Origin: an uncultured Verrucomicrobiota bacterium
GTDB taxonomy: Bacteria; Verrucomicrobiota; Verrucomicrobiia; Limisphaerales; UBA9464
DNA: 64,000 bases
Direction of reading: 5' to 3'
Assembly: GCA_903907995.1 (NCBI GenBank)
Contig: CAIVQH010000026.1
Span: 62,001-126,000, forward strand
This document shows positions 36,636-45,634 of this stretch, piece after piece; the stretch's first letter is position 1, and every line of letters starts with the position of its first letter. The position numbers and the translations under genes are program-made. A model generated the notes under the pieces. It made no database searches and was not told where the DNA came from. It was given only the letters and a program-made list of their open reading frames with translations.

Positions 36636-36819
36636 GGAGACAGGAGCGGCCTTGCGGCCGGGAGACAGGAGTCAGGAGTGGCGCTGAGGACTGATGCGAG
36701 GCGCAAGTGGGCCATTTTCAGTTAATCCTACAGGGACCAGAAATCGCCCCGGCTTTACCGACTCCTGACTCCACGGCGCAAGCCGTCTCCGTGGCGTTAG
36801 CCATCTCCTGTCTCCTCTT
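36636..36819. repeat. Inverted-repeat element, GGAGACAGGAGTC-type arms
   Basis: The left arm (36636-36680) contains GGAGACAGGAGTCAGGAGT. The right arm (36760-36819) contains ACTCCTGACTCC and CATCTCCTGTCTCCT. The unit is a 7-base AGGAGTC/AGGAGAC. It sits just upstream of metF. Confidence 0.8.
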
Positions 36820-36890
36820 TCAAATCAACATATTCGGATTCGTTGATTTGTGTCTTGATCCAACCCACTGTTCGGGCATACATCTTGCCC

Positions 36891-37784
36891 ATGATCTCGC
36901 TGATCCGTGACCTCCATGCAGCCGCCCGGGCCTCTGGCAAACCGGCGGTCTCCATCGAGTTTTTTCCGCCCAAGACCGACGAGGGCGACCGGAACCTGTT
37001 CGAGAAGACCCTCCCGGCCCTGCTCACCATCAAACCCGCCTATTGCTCCGTGACTTACGGGGCCGGCGGCACCACGCGGGACAAGACGCTCACGATCGTC
37101 GAGCGAATCCAGAAGGAGTTCGACCTGACGACGATGATGCACCTCACGTGCGTCAACGCCACCCAGGCCGAACTTGCCGCTGTCATTGCCGATGCCCGCG
37201 CCCGGGGCGTGCGTAACATCCTCGCCCTGCGGGGTGATCCGCCGGCCGGCGCGGCCGAATGGACCGCCACCGAGGGTGGCTTCCGCTATTCCCGTGAGCT
37301 CGTCGCCTACCTCCATCAGCTGGGCGGCTTCACCATCGGTACGGCCGGATTCCCGGAAGGCCACATCGCCCAGACCGGCGGCAAAGAGGTGGATTGGGGC
37401 TTCCTGGCCGACAAGATCCGCGCCGGGTCCGATTTCGTGGTCACGCAGCTTTTTTTCGACAACGCCGACTTCCTGCGGATGCGCGATCATCTGGCGAAGA
37501 AGCTGGGCGTGAACGTGCCGATCATCCCCGGCCTGCTCCCGGTGCTGGCCCGCGCCCAGACCAAAAAGTTCACCGCGCTCTGCGGGGCGGCACTGCCCGC
37601 TCCGTTCGTAGCCCGCCTCGACGAACTCGGCGACAATGACGCCGCCGTGACCCAGTTTGGCATCGAATACTGCGTGAAGCAGGCCGAGGAACTCATCCGC
37701 GAGGGCGTTCCCGGCATCCATTTCTACACGCTGAACAAGGCCCATTCGACCGTGCAGGTGGTCAAGGCGTTGGGACTGGCCTAA
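36891..37784 (+). CDS. metF: Methylenetetrahydrofolate reductase
   Basis: A 297-residue FAD enzyme that reduces 5,10-methylene-THF to 5-methyl-THF for methionine synthesis. The barrel motifs are visible: SIEFFPPKTDEGD, YCSVTYGAGGTTRD, MMHLTCVNAT, NILALRGDPP and FVVTQLFFDN. ATG 36891 (MISLIRDLHAAAR) is preferred over the TTG at 36843. No riboswitch-like leader is evident; the upstream region is a repeat. Confidence 0.96.
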   Translation: MISLIRDLHAAARASGKPAVSIEFFPPKTDEGDRNLFEKTLPALLTIKPAYCSVTYGAGGTTRDKTLTIVERIQKEFDLTTMMHLTCVNATQAELAAVIADARARGVRNILALRGDPPAGAAEWTATEGGFRYSRELVAYLHQLGGFTIGTAGFPEGHIAQTGGKEVDWGFLADKIRAGSDFVVTQLFFDNADFLRMRDHLAKKLGVNVPIIPGLLPVLARAQTKKFTALCGAALPAPFVARLDELGDNDAAVTQFGIEYCVKQAEELIREGVPGIHFYTLNKAHSTVQVVKALGLA

Positions 37785-37796
37785 GCGGCCGTCCCG

Positions 37797-37862
37797 GGTC
37801 CGAATTCCCGGGTCCCGAGTCCTGAGTGACGCACGCTTCTGATCACTGATCACTGATCACTC
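37797..37862. repeat. Short tandem units CCCGGGTC and TGATCAC
   Basis: GGGTCCGAATTCCCGGGTCC and then TGATCACTGATCACTGATCA, tandem 7-base units, fill the gap between metF and the convergent permease gene. The second set resembles the arms at 4701-4811. No second arm is seen here. Confidence 0.65.
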
Positions 37863-37865
37863 GGC

Positions 37866-40553
37866 CTAACCTTCCTGCCGCAAAATCTCCAGCGGGGGCT
37901 GATCGGCAATTCCTCGGCTGGTAATGAGCCCAACCAGCACGGTCAGCACCGTCACTCCGGCCACCGCCAAAACCGGTGGCCAAGGTGCAAAGGCGTAGTC
38001 GGCCTTGAACGCGAATTTTGCCAGCGCCCAACTGGCGGTGACGGCCAACCCGGCACCGGTGATTCCGGCCAGCAACCCCAGCGTGGCGTATTCGGCGAAA
38101 AGGATTTTGCGGATCTGCGCGCGGGTCGCGCCGAGGGTGCGCAGCAGAATGGCCTCCTGCATCCGCTGCCAGCGCCCGCTGATGATGGCTCCCGCGAGCA
38201 CGATGAGGCCGGTCACCACCGTGAACAGCGCCATGAAGCGGATCACGAAGCCCACCTTGGTAAGGATGCCATCCAGGGTTTGCAGCACGAGCGTGAGGTC
38301 GATGGCGCTGACGTTGGGGAACGCCTTCACCAGTTCGCGCTGCATCCGGGCGGATTCGGCGGAATCGGCGACATGCGTGGCCACGACGTGCATCGCCGGG
38401 GCGTCCTCCAGCACGCCGGCGGGAAACACGACGAAGAAGTTCGGCCGCACCTGCCGCCAGTCCACCTTGCGCAGGCTCGCCACCCGGCAGGCCACCGGGA
38501 CGCCCTGGATGTCGAAGATCAGGTCATCCCCCAGGCCGACTTGGAGTTCCTTCGCGATGCCGTCTTCGACGGAAACGGGGACGCGAGCCAGTGAGCCAGT
38601 AAGCGAGTGAGCCAGTGGGTCAGAAGCGGACACGGCAGGCTGCCCACTCTGGCTTTCTGGCTTACTGGCTTTCTCACCTGCATTCCCCTCGTCAGACTGG
38701 CTGAACACGGGCACAAACTTCCCCGCCACAATCTCCTCGCTGTCCACGAGGTTCGTGCGCCAGGTGGAACGGTATTCACGGCGCAGCACCCATTCGGGAA
38801 TGTGTTTCGATTTGTCCTGCGCCAGCGTCTCGGTGGCCACCCCTTTGATGGATTTCAGGCGCATGGTCACGATGGGAGCCTGGTCGAGCACCGGCAGATT
38901 CTGTGCCTGCAACAGGGCGATGACGCCGTCCCGCTGGTCCGGCTGGATGTCGAAGAGGATGGCGTTGGGTTTCGCACCGTTGCCCGGAGGGAAGAGCTGG
39001 GTCAGCAGCGTGTCGCGCACCAGATGCAGGGTGAGAATGAGAAACGTGCCGAGGCCAAGCGACAGCAGCAGGAGCGTCGTGCGATTCTGCGGACGATGCA
39101 GGCTGGCCAACCCTTGCCGCCACACAAAGGGCAGCGAACGGGGCGTCAGGCGGCGGGCCAGCCAGACCACCAGCTTCGAAACACCTGCCAACAGCGCAAA
39201 CGCTACGGCCAGGCCGGCGGCAAAGGCCAATCCTTCGCGGGGGCGTTCGGTCTGGGCCATCGCGAAGGCGGTCACCGCGAGGACGATCAGGGCGATCACC
39301 ACGGCGCGGACCGGGTCGCGGGGGACCAGCCAGCCCCGAAGCTTTCCAACCGCGCCACGTTCTCCGGCCTCGTTGCCCACCTCAAAGGCCGCCCGAATCG
39401 CCGCGAGCGGACTCACGCGCCGGACTTCGAGCAGCGGCAGCAGGGCGAACAGGACGCAGATGGCGAAACCGGCGGCCGTCGCCTCAATGGCCGCGCCCCA
39501 CGCGAAGTGCGGGGCGAACGCGAAGGGCACGAAGCTCGCCACGAGGGCTGGCAGCCGTTGCGCCACCAGCGCACCAAGGGCCACGCCGGCTAATGAACCG
39601 ATGGCTCCCAACGCCAGCCCCTGCGCGAGATAGATGCCAAAGGTATCCGCCAGCGGTGCGCCGAGGCAGCGCAGCACGGCGACATTCGGGAGCTTCTGCC
39701 GCACATGCACATGGATGGCGCTCGCGATGCCGACCGCGCCGAGCAGCAACGCCACGAGGGCCACGAGGTTCAGGAAGCGGTATAGGTTCCCGAGGGCCTC
39801 GCCCAGATCCTTCTGGCGCTTCTTCACCGTGTCGAAGTCGAGGCGCAGCCGGGTGAATTCCGGTTCGAGCGGCTTGGTCAGCGCCTCGATGTCGGCGTTT
39901 TCCGGAAAGCGGAAGTGGACGCGATAGCGGGCCAGCGAGCCGCCCTTGAGCAGTTCCGTTTGGGGCAGATCGTCGCCGGGCAGGTAAAGGCGCGGAGCAA
40001 TGGTCGCGAAGGCCACGCCATCACCGGGCACTTTTCGCAAGGCACCCAGAATGCGGAAGGAAGCGGCCCCCAATTTGACCGTGTCACCGGGCTTGGCATC
40101 GAACTGCTGCAAGACGCCTTCCTCGATCAACAGGCCTTGGCCCGCGCGAAACTCGGCGGCAGCCGAGGCCGGCTCCGTTTCCAACTGGCCATAGAACGGA
40201 AAACCGCCGCTGATCGCCCGGGCATTGACCAGCCGCGTGCCGTTGGTCAGTACGAGCATCGTGGAAAAGCTCGTTTCCCGAGCGGTCTCGCCACCGAGCC
40301 GCGAGATCAAGGCTTCCGCTTCCGGGGAGAATGGCTGACGCGCCGTGATGACCAGGTCGGCACCGAGCAGGGCCTTGGACTGCTGCTGGATGGCCTGTTC
40401 CAGGTTGCGTCCGAGCGAACCGATGGCCACGAGCGCAGCGATCCCCAGCGAAATGCTGCTGGAGAAGAGCAGCAGACGGCGGCGCGACGAACGCGTGTCC
40501 CGCCAGGCCATCAGCCAGGTCCAGCGGGAGAACAGCGCGCGCAGCCACTTCAT
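37866..40553 (-). CDS. FtsX-like ABC permease (YbbP type) with a repeat insertion
   Basis: An 895-residue inner-membrane protein of the YbbP/FtsX (MacB-like) permease family. An N-terminal membrane anchor (LLLFSSSISLGIAALVAIGS) is followed by a large periplasmic domain, four to six membrane segments in the middle (LVALVALLLGAVGIASAIHV), a second periplasmic domain and a C-terminal FtsX segment (FTVVTGLIVLAGAIISGRWQ...RTLGATRAQIRKILFAEYA). No partner ATPase gene is adjacent. At about residues 624-656 a Ser/Ala-rich stretch (SKPESQSGQPAVSASDPLAH) is the in-frame translation of an inverted repeat. Confidence 0.9.
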   Translation of the reverse strand: MKWLRALFSRWTWLMAWRDTRSSRRRLLLFSSSISLGIAALVAIGSLGRNLEQAIQQQSKALLGADLVITARQPFSPEAEALISRLGGETARETSFSTMLVLTNGTRLVNARAISGGFPFYGQLETEPASAAAEFRAGQGLLIEEGVLQQFDAKPGDTVKLGAASFRILGALRKVPGDGVAFATIAPRLYLPGDDLPQTELLKGGSLARYRVHFRFPENADIEALTKPLEPEFTRLRLDFDTVKKRQKDLGEALGNLYRFLNLVALVALLLGAVGIASAIHVHVRQKLPNVAVLRCLGAPLADTFGIYLAQGLALGAIGSLAGVALGALVAQRLPALVASFVPFAFAPHFAWGAAIEATAAGFAICVLFALLPLLEVRRVSPLAAIRAAFEVGNEAGERGAVGKLRGWLVPRDPVRAVVIALIVLAVTAFAMAQTERPREGLAFAAGLAVAFALLAGVSKLVVWLARRLTPRSLPFVWRQGLASLHRPQNRTTLLLLSLGLGTFLILTLHLVRDTLLTQLFPPGNGAKPNAILFDIQPDQRDGVIALLQAQNLPVLDQAPIVTMRLKSIKGVATETLAQDKSKHIPEWVLRREYRSTWRTNLVDSEEIVAGKFVPVFSQSDEGNAGEKASKPESQSGQPAVSASDPLAHSLTGSLARVPVSVEDGIAKELQVGLGDDLIFDIQGVPVACRVASLRKVDWRQVRPNFFVVFPAGVLEDAPAMHVVATHVADSAESARMQRELVKAFPNVSAIDLTLVLQTLDGILTKVGFVIRFMALFTVVTGLIVLAGAIISGRWQRMQEAILLRTLGATRAQIRKILFAEYATLGLLAGITGAGLAVTASWALAKFAFKADYAFAPWPPVLAVAGVTVLTVLVGLITSRGIADQPPLEILRQEG
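38585..38680. repeat. Inverted-repeat element within the FtsX-like gene
   Basis: The left arm (38585-38623), GAGCCAGTGAGCCAGTAAGC and on, is the approximate reverse complement of the right arm (38644-38680), CTGGCTTTCTGGCTTACTGG. The arms are tandem copies of an 8-base GCCAGTAA-like unit. It lies in frame in the permease gene. Confidence 0.8.
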
Positions 40554-40644
40554 GCGCGCAGGTTAGCGGGTAAACTATTCGACGCCACCCTGAGACGCAG
40601 GACACTACCGGGCGGATGGCCTGGGGAGTGCCGAAGTCACCAAA

Positions 40645-40663
40645 CCTCCGGCAAAGCCGGAGG
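40645..40663. terminator. Hairpin upstream of the metallopeptidase gene
   Basis: CCTCCGGC and GCCGGAGG with an AAA loop form an 8-bp stem, followed by ATTTCCTTT. It may be a terminator or a small palindrome. The surrounding 40554-40793 has no gene. Confidence 0.45.
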
Positions 40664-40793
40664 ATTTCCTTTCGCTTGAACTTAAAAGGCTTGGTTCGCG
40701 GTATTTTAAGGTCACAGAAACTCTTCCCCGCAGCCTGATAAATGGCATGAACACTGCGCCCTTTTGCGTCCAGTGCTAAGGTTTCCTCGTCTC

Positions 40794-43700
40794 ATGCGCA
40801 TTGTCTTTCGAATAGTCGCCGCCCTGTTTGTGGCGGCGGCTGTGACCGTGGCCGTTCGTCGGTCATCGCCCCATTCTCCTACCGAACCCATTGGAATAAG
40901 CCAACCTCCGGCATTGGCCGGCCCGGCCCTTCCGGCTTCACCTGCCCCACTGGCAGTTCAACACCCAATCTGGACCAATGAGGTCCGGCTGATGCCCTCC
41001 GCCGACCTCCGCTGGCACACCGCGATGCCGGAGCATGATTTCGCCCATTTTCGCGATTGGACTGACCGCTATCTGGCCGCCGACCCGGCCGGCAAAGCAG
41101 AGCTGACCACGGAGGGAGTGGCCGAAGCCAAGGCGCGGCGGGAAGACTTGGCGGCCCTGATCCGACAGGACCCGCGACGGGCGCTGGAACTGGCCGTGCC
41201 CATTGGCATCCGGTCGGCACTGCCGACGGAAGTCGTTGCCCAGCTGGAACAACGCGTGGATGGCCGGGGCGAATTGGCCGTGCTGGGGGCCACGCCGGGA
41301 CCGGACGCGGGGGCGGATTTCGAATCCTTCTTTCGCACGGCGGCGGTCAACGGCGACCGCTTCCGGGCCTATGTCTATGGCCGTCGTGATGGCGACCCGA
41401 CCCGTTTCGACATCCCCTTGCACGGCATCGCGCTCGACGGGCAGCTCGCCGTCGATGAAAACCCGCTGCGCGTGCTGGAAACGGCCGAAGCAGCCCCCAT
41501 CCTGGCGCGCGATCCGGTGTGCGCGGTCTCCGGGCTGGCCGCCTCCAGTTTCGGCGAGCCGGTGGTCGTGGACAACGGTTCCCAAAATCTCGTGCTCTGT
41601 TCGCCCGCCCATGCGGAACTGCTGAACGAGCAGCTGATCCTGGCCGAATCCGGCGGCAGCGGTCTGGCCACCCCCAATGGCAATCCGCTGCCGGCCTCGG
41701 CCTACACGGAGGGGGTGAAGCGGCTGCTGTTCATCCGCGTGGACTTTTCGGACCTCGCGGGCACGCCGTTCAGCGACACGACGGGCACCAATCTCACCAG
41801 GAATCTCAGCCAGTTTTACCAGGATCAGTCGTATGCTCGGACCAGCTTCAAGCTGATCGGGGCCGGCTCGGCGATCACCCCGACGCTGCGGATGCCCAAG
41901 ACGGCGAAGTACTACGGCACCAACGACGCGGCGCTGCTGATGACCGACGCCCGCAACGCCGCGACCACGGCGGGCTTTCCCCAGGGCAGCTTTGACTGGG
42001 ACCTGATCTGCTTCGGCGCCGTGCCGGGTTTCAACTTCGCCGGCCTCGGCTACGTGGGTGGACGCGGCTGCTGGATCCGGGCGGCTTTTGACATGGCCGG
42101 CGGCGTGCCAGGACATGAGCTGGGGCACAACTACGGGCTGAACCACGCCAATTTCTGGGATACCGGCGGCGTGAGCGCGACGGCGGCCAACGGCAACAAC
42201 GTGGAATACGGCGACCCCTTCGATACGATGGGAAATGCCACCGCCGGCAAACGGCACTTCAACGCCCGCAGCAAGGCCTTGCTGAACTGGCTGGTGCCCG
42301 CCGGCGTACGCACGATCACCACCAACGGCACCTACCGCGTCTTCGCCATGGACGCGACCAACGCGACCGGCATCCGGGCCTTAAAGCTCGCCCGCAACGC
42401 CAAGACCAACTACTGGTTCGAGTTCCGCCAGCTCTTCACCGACAACCGCTGGCTGATGAGCGGCCTAGGCGTGCGCTGGGGTCGCTCCGACAACAACCAG
42501 CAGAGCCTCCTGCTGGACACGACGCCCGGCTCGGCCGACGCCAAAGACGACTCCGCCGTGGTGATCGGGCGGACCTTCAACGACCCGGCGATCAACCTGC
42601 ACGTCACGCCCATTGGCAAGGGCGGCACGGTGCCGGAATCGCTGGATGTCGTGGTGATGATCGGCGCGTTTCCCAGCAACCAGCCGCCCACGCTGGCCAT
42701 CAAGGGTTCAACGGTGGTCCCGGCGGTCAATGCCACTGTGACGTTTACCGCCTCGGCGGCGGATGCGGATGGTGATCCGTTGGCCTATTATTGGGATTTC
42801 GGTGACGGAACCTTCGGCAACAACAGTGCGACCGCCCAGAAGAGCTGGGCCACCGCGGGAGAGTACCTGGTGCGCTGCACCGCTACCGACATGAAAGGCG
42901 GCACCGCCAGCGACTCGGTGGTGGTGCGCGTCGGTAGCCCGACCACCGTTCGGCTGGCCGGGCGTGTCCTGCACGACGGTCAGCCGGTCGAGGGCGTACG
43001 CGTGTCGGTCTCGAACACCAAGCTCACCTTTACCGATAGCGACGGCACCTACCTGCTGGTCGGCCTCGCCAAGGGCACCTATACGGTGACGGCGGCGGCA
43101 GAAGGGCTGCTCTTTACCAAGAACGGCTTCACGAATCCCCTGAATCTGACCGCCAACCGGACGGGTATCGACTTCACCGCTTCCCTGCCGGGTGATTTGC
43201 AGATGGTCACCCTCGTGCCCTCAGGAGCGGAGTGGCGCTTCTCGGACCTGGGCAAGGACTTGGGCACGGCGTGGCAGGCGAGCGCGTTCGACGATTCGCT
43301 CTGGCGCAAGGGCGCGGCCCTTCTGGGTTACGGCGACCCCGGCGTGGTAACGACCCTGGATTTTGGCCCCGATCCCAATGCCAAGTACATCACCTCGTAT
43401 TTCCGGCACGCCTTTATGGTGGATGATCCGACACGCTTCCTCGCGGTCACGCTCGGACTGTTGCGGGACGATGGCGGCGTGGTTTACCTGAACGGCAAGG
43501 AGGTCTTCCGCAGCAACATGCCCACGGGAACCGTGAACTTTGGCACCCTGGCCTCCACCACCGTGGGCGGCACCGATGAACGGACTTTTTTCGAGACCGA
43601 TCTCAATGCCGCCAGTTTCGTGAAGGGAACCAACTCCCTGGCGGTGGAGATCCACCAGTCGGTCGCCACCAGTTCGGACCTCAGTTTCGACCTCCAGCTC

Positions 43701-43940
43701 ACGGCCCTGGTAGCCCCACCGTTGGTGCCTCCGGCACTGACTTTCGCACCGGCCACGGGCGGTGGCTTGCGGATCAGCTGGCCCGTCAGCTACGTGGGCT
43801 GGCAGATGGAGACCGCCTCCCAGTTGGGTGGAAACGCCCCGTGGCAGGGGGCCGACGCGACGGTGGAAAGCGGTGGCGGGGAACAATTTGTCATCCTGCC
43901 ACTGAGCGATACGGCGCGCTTTTACCGATTGGCACACTGA
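40794..43940 (+). CDS. Secreted zinc metallopeptidase with PKD and carboxypeptidase-like domains
   Basis: A 1048-residue exported protein. The N-terminal hydrophobic segment (MRIVFRIVAALFVAAAVTVA) acts as a signal or anchor. The catalytic domain carries HELGHNYGLNH (first His about 441), a metzincin/gametolysin-like zinc site. A PKD domain follows at about 640-725 (DADGDPLAYYWDFGDGTFG), then a carboxypeptidase regulatory-like domain at about 728-800 (GRVLHDGQPVEGVRVSVSN), then a galactose-binding-like C-terminal region with VYLNGKEVFRSNMP. It is likely an extracellular protease or adhesin. The start is ATG 40794. Confidence 0.88.
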   Translation: MRIVFRIVAALFVAAAVTVAVRRSSPHSPTEPIGISQPPALAGPALPASPAPLAVQHPIWTNEVRLMPSADLRWHTAMPEHDFAHFRDWTDRYLAADPAGKAELTTEGVAEAKARREDLAALIRQDPRRALELAVPIGIRSALPTEVVAQLEQRVDGRGELAVLGATPGPDAGADFESFFRTAAVNGDRFRAYVYGRRDGDPTRFDIPLHGIALDGQLAVDENPLRVLETAEAAPILARDPVCAVSGLAASSFGEPVVVDNGSQNLVLCSPAHAELLNEQLILAESGGSGLATPNGNPLPASAYTEGVKRLLFIRVDFSDLAGTPFSDTTGTNLTRNLSQFYQDQSYARTSFKLIGAGSAITPTLRMPKTAKYYGTNDAALLMTDARNAATTAGFPQGSFDWDLICFGAVPGFNFAGLGYVGGRGCWIRAAFDMAGGVPGHELGHNYGLNHANFWDTGGVSATAANGNNVEYGDPFDTMGNATAGKRHFNARSKALLNWLVPAGVRTITTNGTYRVFAMDATNATGIRALKLARNAKTNYWFEFRQLFTDNRWLMSGLGVRWGRSDNNQQSLLLDTTPGSADAKDDSAVVIGRTFNDPAINLHVTPIGKGGTVPESLDVVVMIGAFPSNQPPTLAIKGSTVVPAVNATVTFTASAADADGDPLAYYWDFGDGTFGNNSATAQKSWATAGEYLVRCTATDMKGGTASDSVVVRVGSPTTVRLAGRVLHDGQPVEGVRVSVSNTKLTFTDSDGTYLLVGLAKGTYTVTAAAEGLLFTKNGFTNPLNLTANRTGIDFTASLPGDLQMVTLVPSGAEWRFSDLGKDLGTAWQASAFDDSLWRKGAALLGYGDPGVVTTLDFGPDPNAKYITSYFRHAFMVDDPTRFLAVTLGLLRDDGGVVYLNGKEVFRSNMPTGTVNFGTLASTTVGGTDERTFFETDLNAASFVKGTNSLAVEIHQSVATSSDLSFDLQLTALVAPPLVPPALTFAPATGGGLRISWPVSYVGWQMETASQLGGNAPWQGADATVESGGGEQFVILPLSDTARFYRLAH

Positions 43941-44038
43941 TTCTCGACCCGGGTTCCGACATCGGGAGGCTCAGTCTTCAAGAGAATGGGGATTCGTCAC
44001 TTCGTCGCCCCCAACTGCCGGCCTTCTTGAAAGGACAG

Positions 44039-44200
44039 CTATCGCCCTTCGGTCATGGGCGCCGGCAGGCTGTTTTCGGAGCCCTTCGGCGCGTTCCAGG
44101 GGCGTGAGGAGAGCTCATCGTCGGATTTGCAGCCAACGACCAGCAGGGAAAACCCGGCCAGCATCAGCGGCAGGAGGGAAAAACGACGCACGGACTTCAT
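44039..44200 (-). CDS. Tiny lipoprotein, copy A
   Basis: A 53-residue protein, MKSVRRFSLLPLMLAGFSLL, lipobox VVGC, then KSDDELSSRPWNAPKGSEN and MTEGR. About 40 of 53 positions match copy B at 44389. It probably sits in a membrane by a lipidated Cys. Upstream lies a degraded copy of the coiled-coil gene's 3' end, whose stop is changed from TGA to TGG so that it now reads into this gene. Function is unknown. Confidence 0.75.
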   Translation of the reverse strand: MKSVRRFSLLPLMLAGFSLLVVGCKSDDELSSRPWNAPKGSENSLPAPMTEGR

Positions 44201-44202
44201 GT

Positions 44203-44330
44203 TGAACCAATAGAGGAATCGGTCGCCTTGGCCATCTGCAACCTCAGCCTGTTTCCTGCCCAGCGGCTGGTTGGCGCTGCCGCCCACGACGATTTTGCCT
44301 TGGGTCGGGGCGTCCTGGGCCTCCTTGGCA
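44203..44330 (-). pseudogene. Degenerate copy of the 3' end of the coiled-coil protein gene
   Basis: Minus-strand translation gives KIVVGGSANQPLGRKQAEVA and then DGQGDRFLY. This mirrors the end of the 44557 product (RIVSVDKNRSIANLLP...AVAEGDKFLY). The two genes with their lipoprotein neighbours look like a tandem segmental duplication in which the first member decayed. Confidence 0.55.
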
Positions 44331-44341
44331 TTGCCAAAAGC

Positions 44342-44377
44342 AAAAACGCCGACGGGTTAACCGTCGGCGTTTTTTTA
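44342..44377. terminator. Strong bidirectional terminator
   Basis: AAAAACGCCGACGG, a GTTAA loop, then CCGTCGGCGTTTTTTT. A 10-bp GC-rich stem is flanked by A and T runs on both sides. It ends the minus-strand coiled-coil/lipoprotein B transcript and separates it from the duplicated segment. Confidence 0.92.
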
Positions 44378-44388
44378 AATTGTCGGGC

Positions 44389-44550
44389 TTAGCGCCCTTC
44401 GGTCATGGAAGCCGGAAGGCCGTTTTCCCAGCTCTTCGGCGTATTCCACGGGCGGGCGGACAGCTCATCGTCGGATTTGCATCCGGTGACCAGCAGCGAA
44501 AGTCCGGCCAGGGCTAGCAACAGCAGAAAAAGACGGCTCACTGACTTCAT
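44389..44550 (-). CDS. Tiny lipoprotein, copy B
   Basis: A 53-residue protein, MKSVSRLFLLLLALAGLSLL, lipobox VTGC, then KSDDELSARPWNTPKSWEN and MTEGR. It begins seven bases after the coiled-coil gene ends and is followed by a strong terminator, so the two form a short operon. The short conserved tail suggests an interaction motif. Function is unknown. Confidence 0.8.
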   Translation of the reverse strand: MKSVSRLFLLLLALAGLSLLVTGCKSDDELSARPWNTPKSWENGLPASMTEGR

Positions 44551-44556
44551 GCTGGA

Positions 44557-45312
44557 TCAATAGAGGAACTTGTCGCCTTCCGCAACTGCGACATCGCCCT
44601 GCTTCCAGTCGGGCAGCAGGTTGGCGATCGAGCGGTTCTTATCGACACTGACGATACGGGCCTTGCCGATGAGCTTGTCGCCATGGCGGACCATCACCAC
44701 GCCGTGCTCCTTGGCACCCTGGTCTTCGCCGGCGTCGAGCAGCACAAAGTCCCATTTCGCGTCCACGGCGATGATGTTGCCCTTCAGGCCGGGCATTTCG
44801 ACAACCTTTTCGCTGTCATCCTCGTACTTGTGCAGGCGGTTTTCCAGGCTGGCGATGCTGCGGAGGAAAATCTTGCGTTCCTCACCCAGGGCGTTGCGGG
44901 CCTCGTTGGCATCGCGCAGATCGGTCTGCAGTTTGACGATCTGGTCGGGTTGGACGCCCAGGGCCTGCCAGCGGGCGAGTTCCTGGTTGGCCTCGTTGCG
45001 CTCCTTGCTGGCCTTGCTCAGATCCGTGGCCAGCTTGTCGGCCCGGGTCTTCTGCATGGTCGCGTCGTTGGAGGCGGTCTCGAGGGCCGACTTGGTTTCC
45101 GACAGCTCCTTGCCCGCCTTCTCGGCGTTGGCCTTGGCCAGCTTGGCGTCGGCTTCGGCCTTCCCGCGGGCGGCGGTCTCCGCCGTAAGCTTGTTCTGGG
45201 TGTCGCCCAGGGTGGCGGTTTGCTGCTCGATGGCAGGCTTGGTGACGACGAAGTTGACGACCAGTGCGGCGATGCCGGCCACCAGTGCGAGAACAAGAGC
45301 AAGACGAAGCAT
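44557..45312 (-). CDS. Membrane-anchored coiled-coil protein with C-terminal beta domain
   Basis: A 251-residue protein. A membrane segment at residues 4-24 (LALVLALVAGIAALVVNFVV) is followed by an Ala/Lys/Glu coiled coil to about 165 and a beta-rich domain (GNIIAVDAKWDFVLLDAGED...GDKLIGKARIVSVDKNRSIA). The layout recalls MreC or FlgT-like barrels. It is probably a periplasmic structural protein working with the lipoprotein that follows. Not identified further. Confidence 0.75.
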   Translation of the reverse strand: MLRLALVLALVAGIAALVVNFVVTKPAIEQQTATLGDTQNKLTAETAARGKAEADAKLAKANAEKAGKELSETKSALETASNDATMQKTRADKLATDLSKASKERNEANQELARWQALGVQPDQIVKLQTDLRDANEARNALGEERKIFLRSIASLENRLHKYEDDSEKVVEMPGLKGNIIAVDAKWDFVLLDAGEDQGAKEHGVVMVRHGDKLIGKARIVSVDKNRSIANLLPDWKQGDVAVAEGDKFLY

Positions 45313-45507
45313 GACTAAGGCGAGTTGAGAATTGTGACGGCACGACGCTACGGGTGCCCCGTAAAGGTGTCAACGTTCGCTTGCGTGAACGTGACGGACG
45401 GGTTTTCGGACGCACCCATGGGTGACTCGGAGATTCCGGAAATCACGGCTGAGCCACGGGGAAAAGCGTCGGCCGGGCCGCTCGAAAATTAGCCGGATCG
45501 TTGCATT

Positions 45508-45634
45508 TGTTGCTTGTCAGGTCTGCGATTCAGGAGTTTAACCCCTTCGTAAGCATGGCCACCCAAACTTGGCCATGGTGCGGAAACCCATAATGCGGCC
45601 GTCCAAACTCCGGCCGCTGTTCTGTTACAACCGT
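45508..45634 (+). promoter_or_regulatory. Shared 5' leader of TonB receptor, copy 1 (twin hairpin)
   Basis: Hairpin A is CATGGCCA-cccaaact-TGGCCATG (45554-45577). Hairpin B is GCGGCCG-tccaaactc-CGGCCGC (45595-45617). Both loops contain CCAAACT. The same leader precedes the receptor at 48974 with G-U-type changes that keep the stems. In-frame codons here differ only by amino-acid-changing substitutions between the copies, which argues that it is untranslated RNA. Confidence 0.7.

Noticed and set aside
37826-37862. CRISPR-like short repeats (TGATCAC units)
   Set aside because: The units are contiguous 7-mers without spacers, so this is a tandem repeat, not a CRISPR array.
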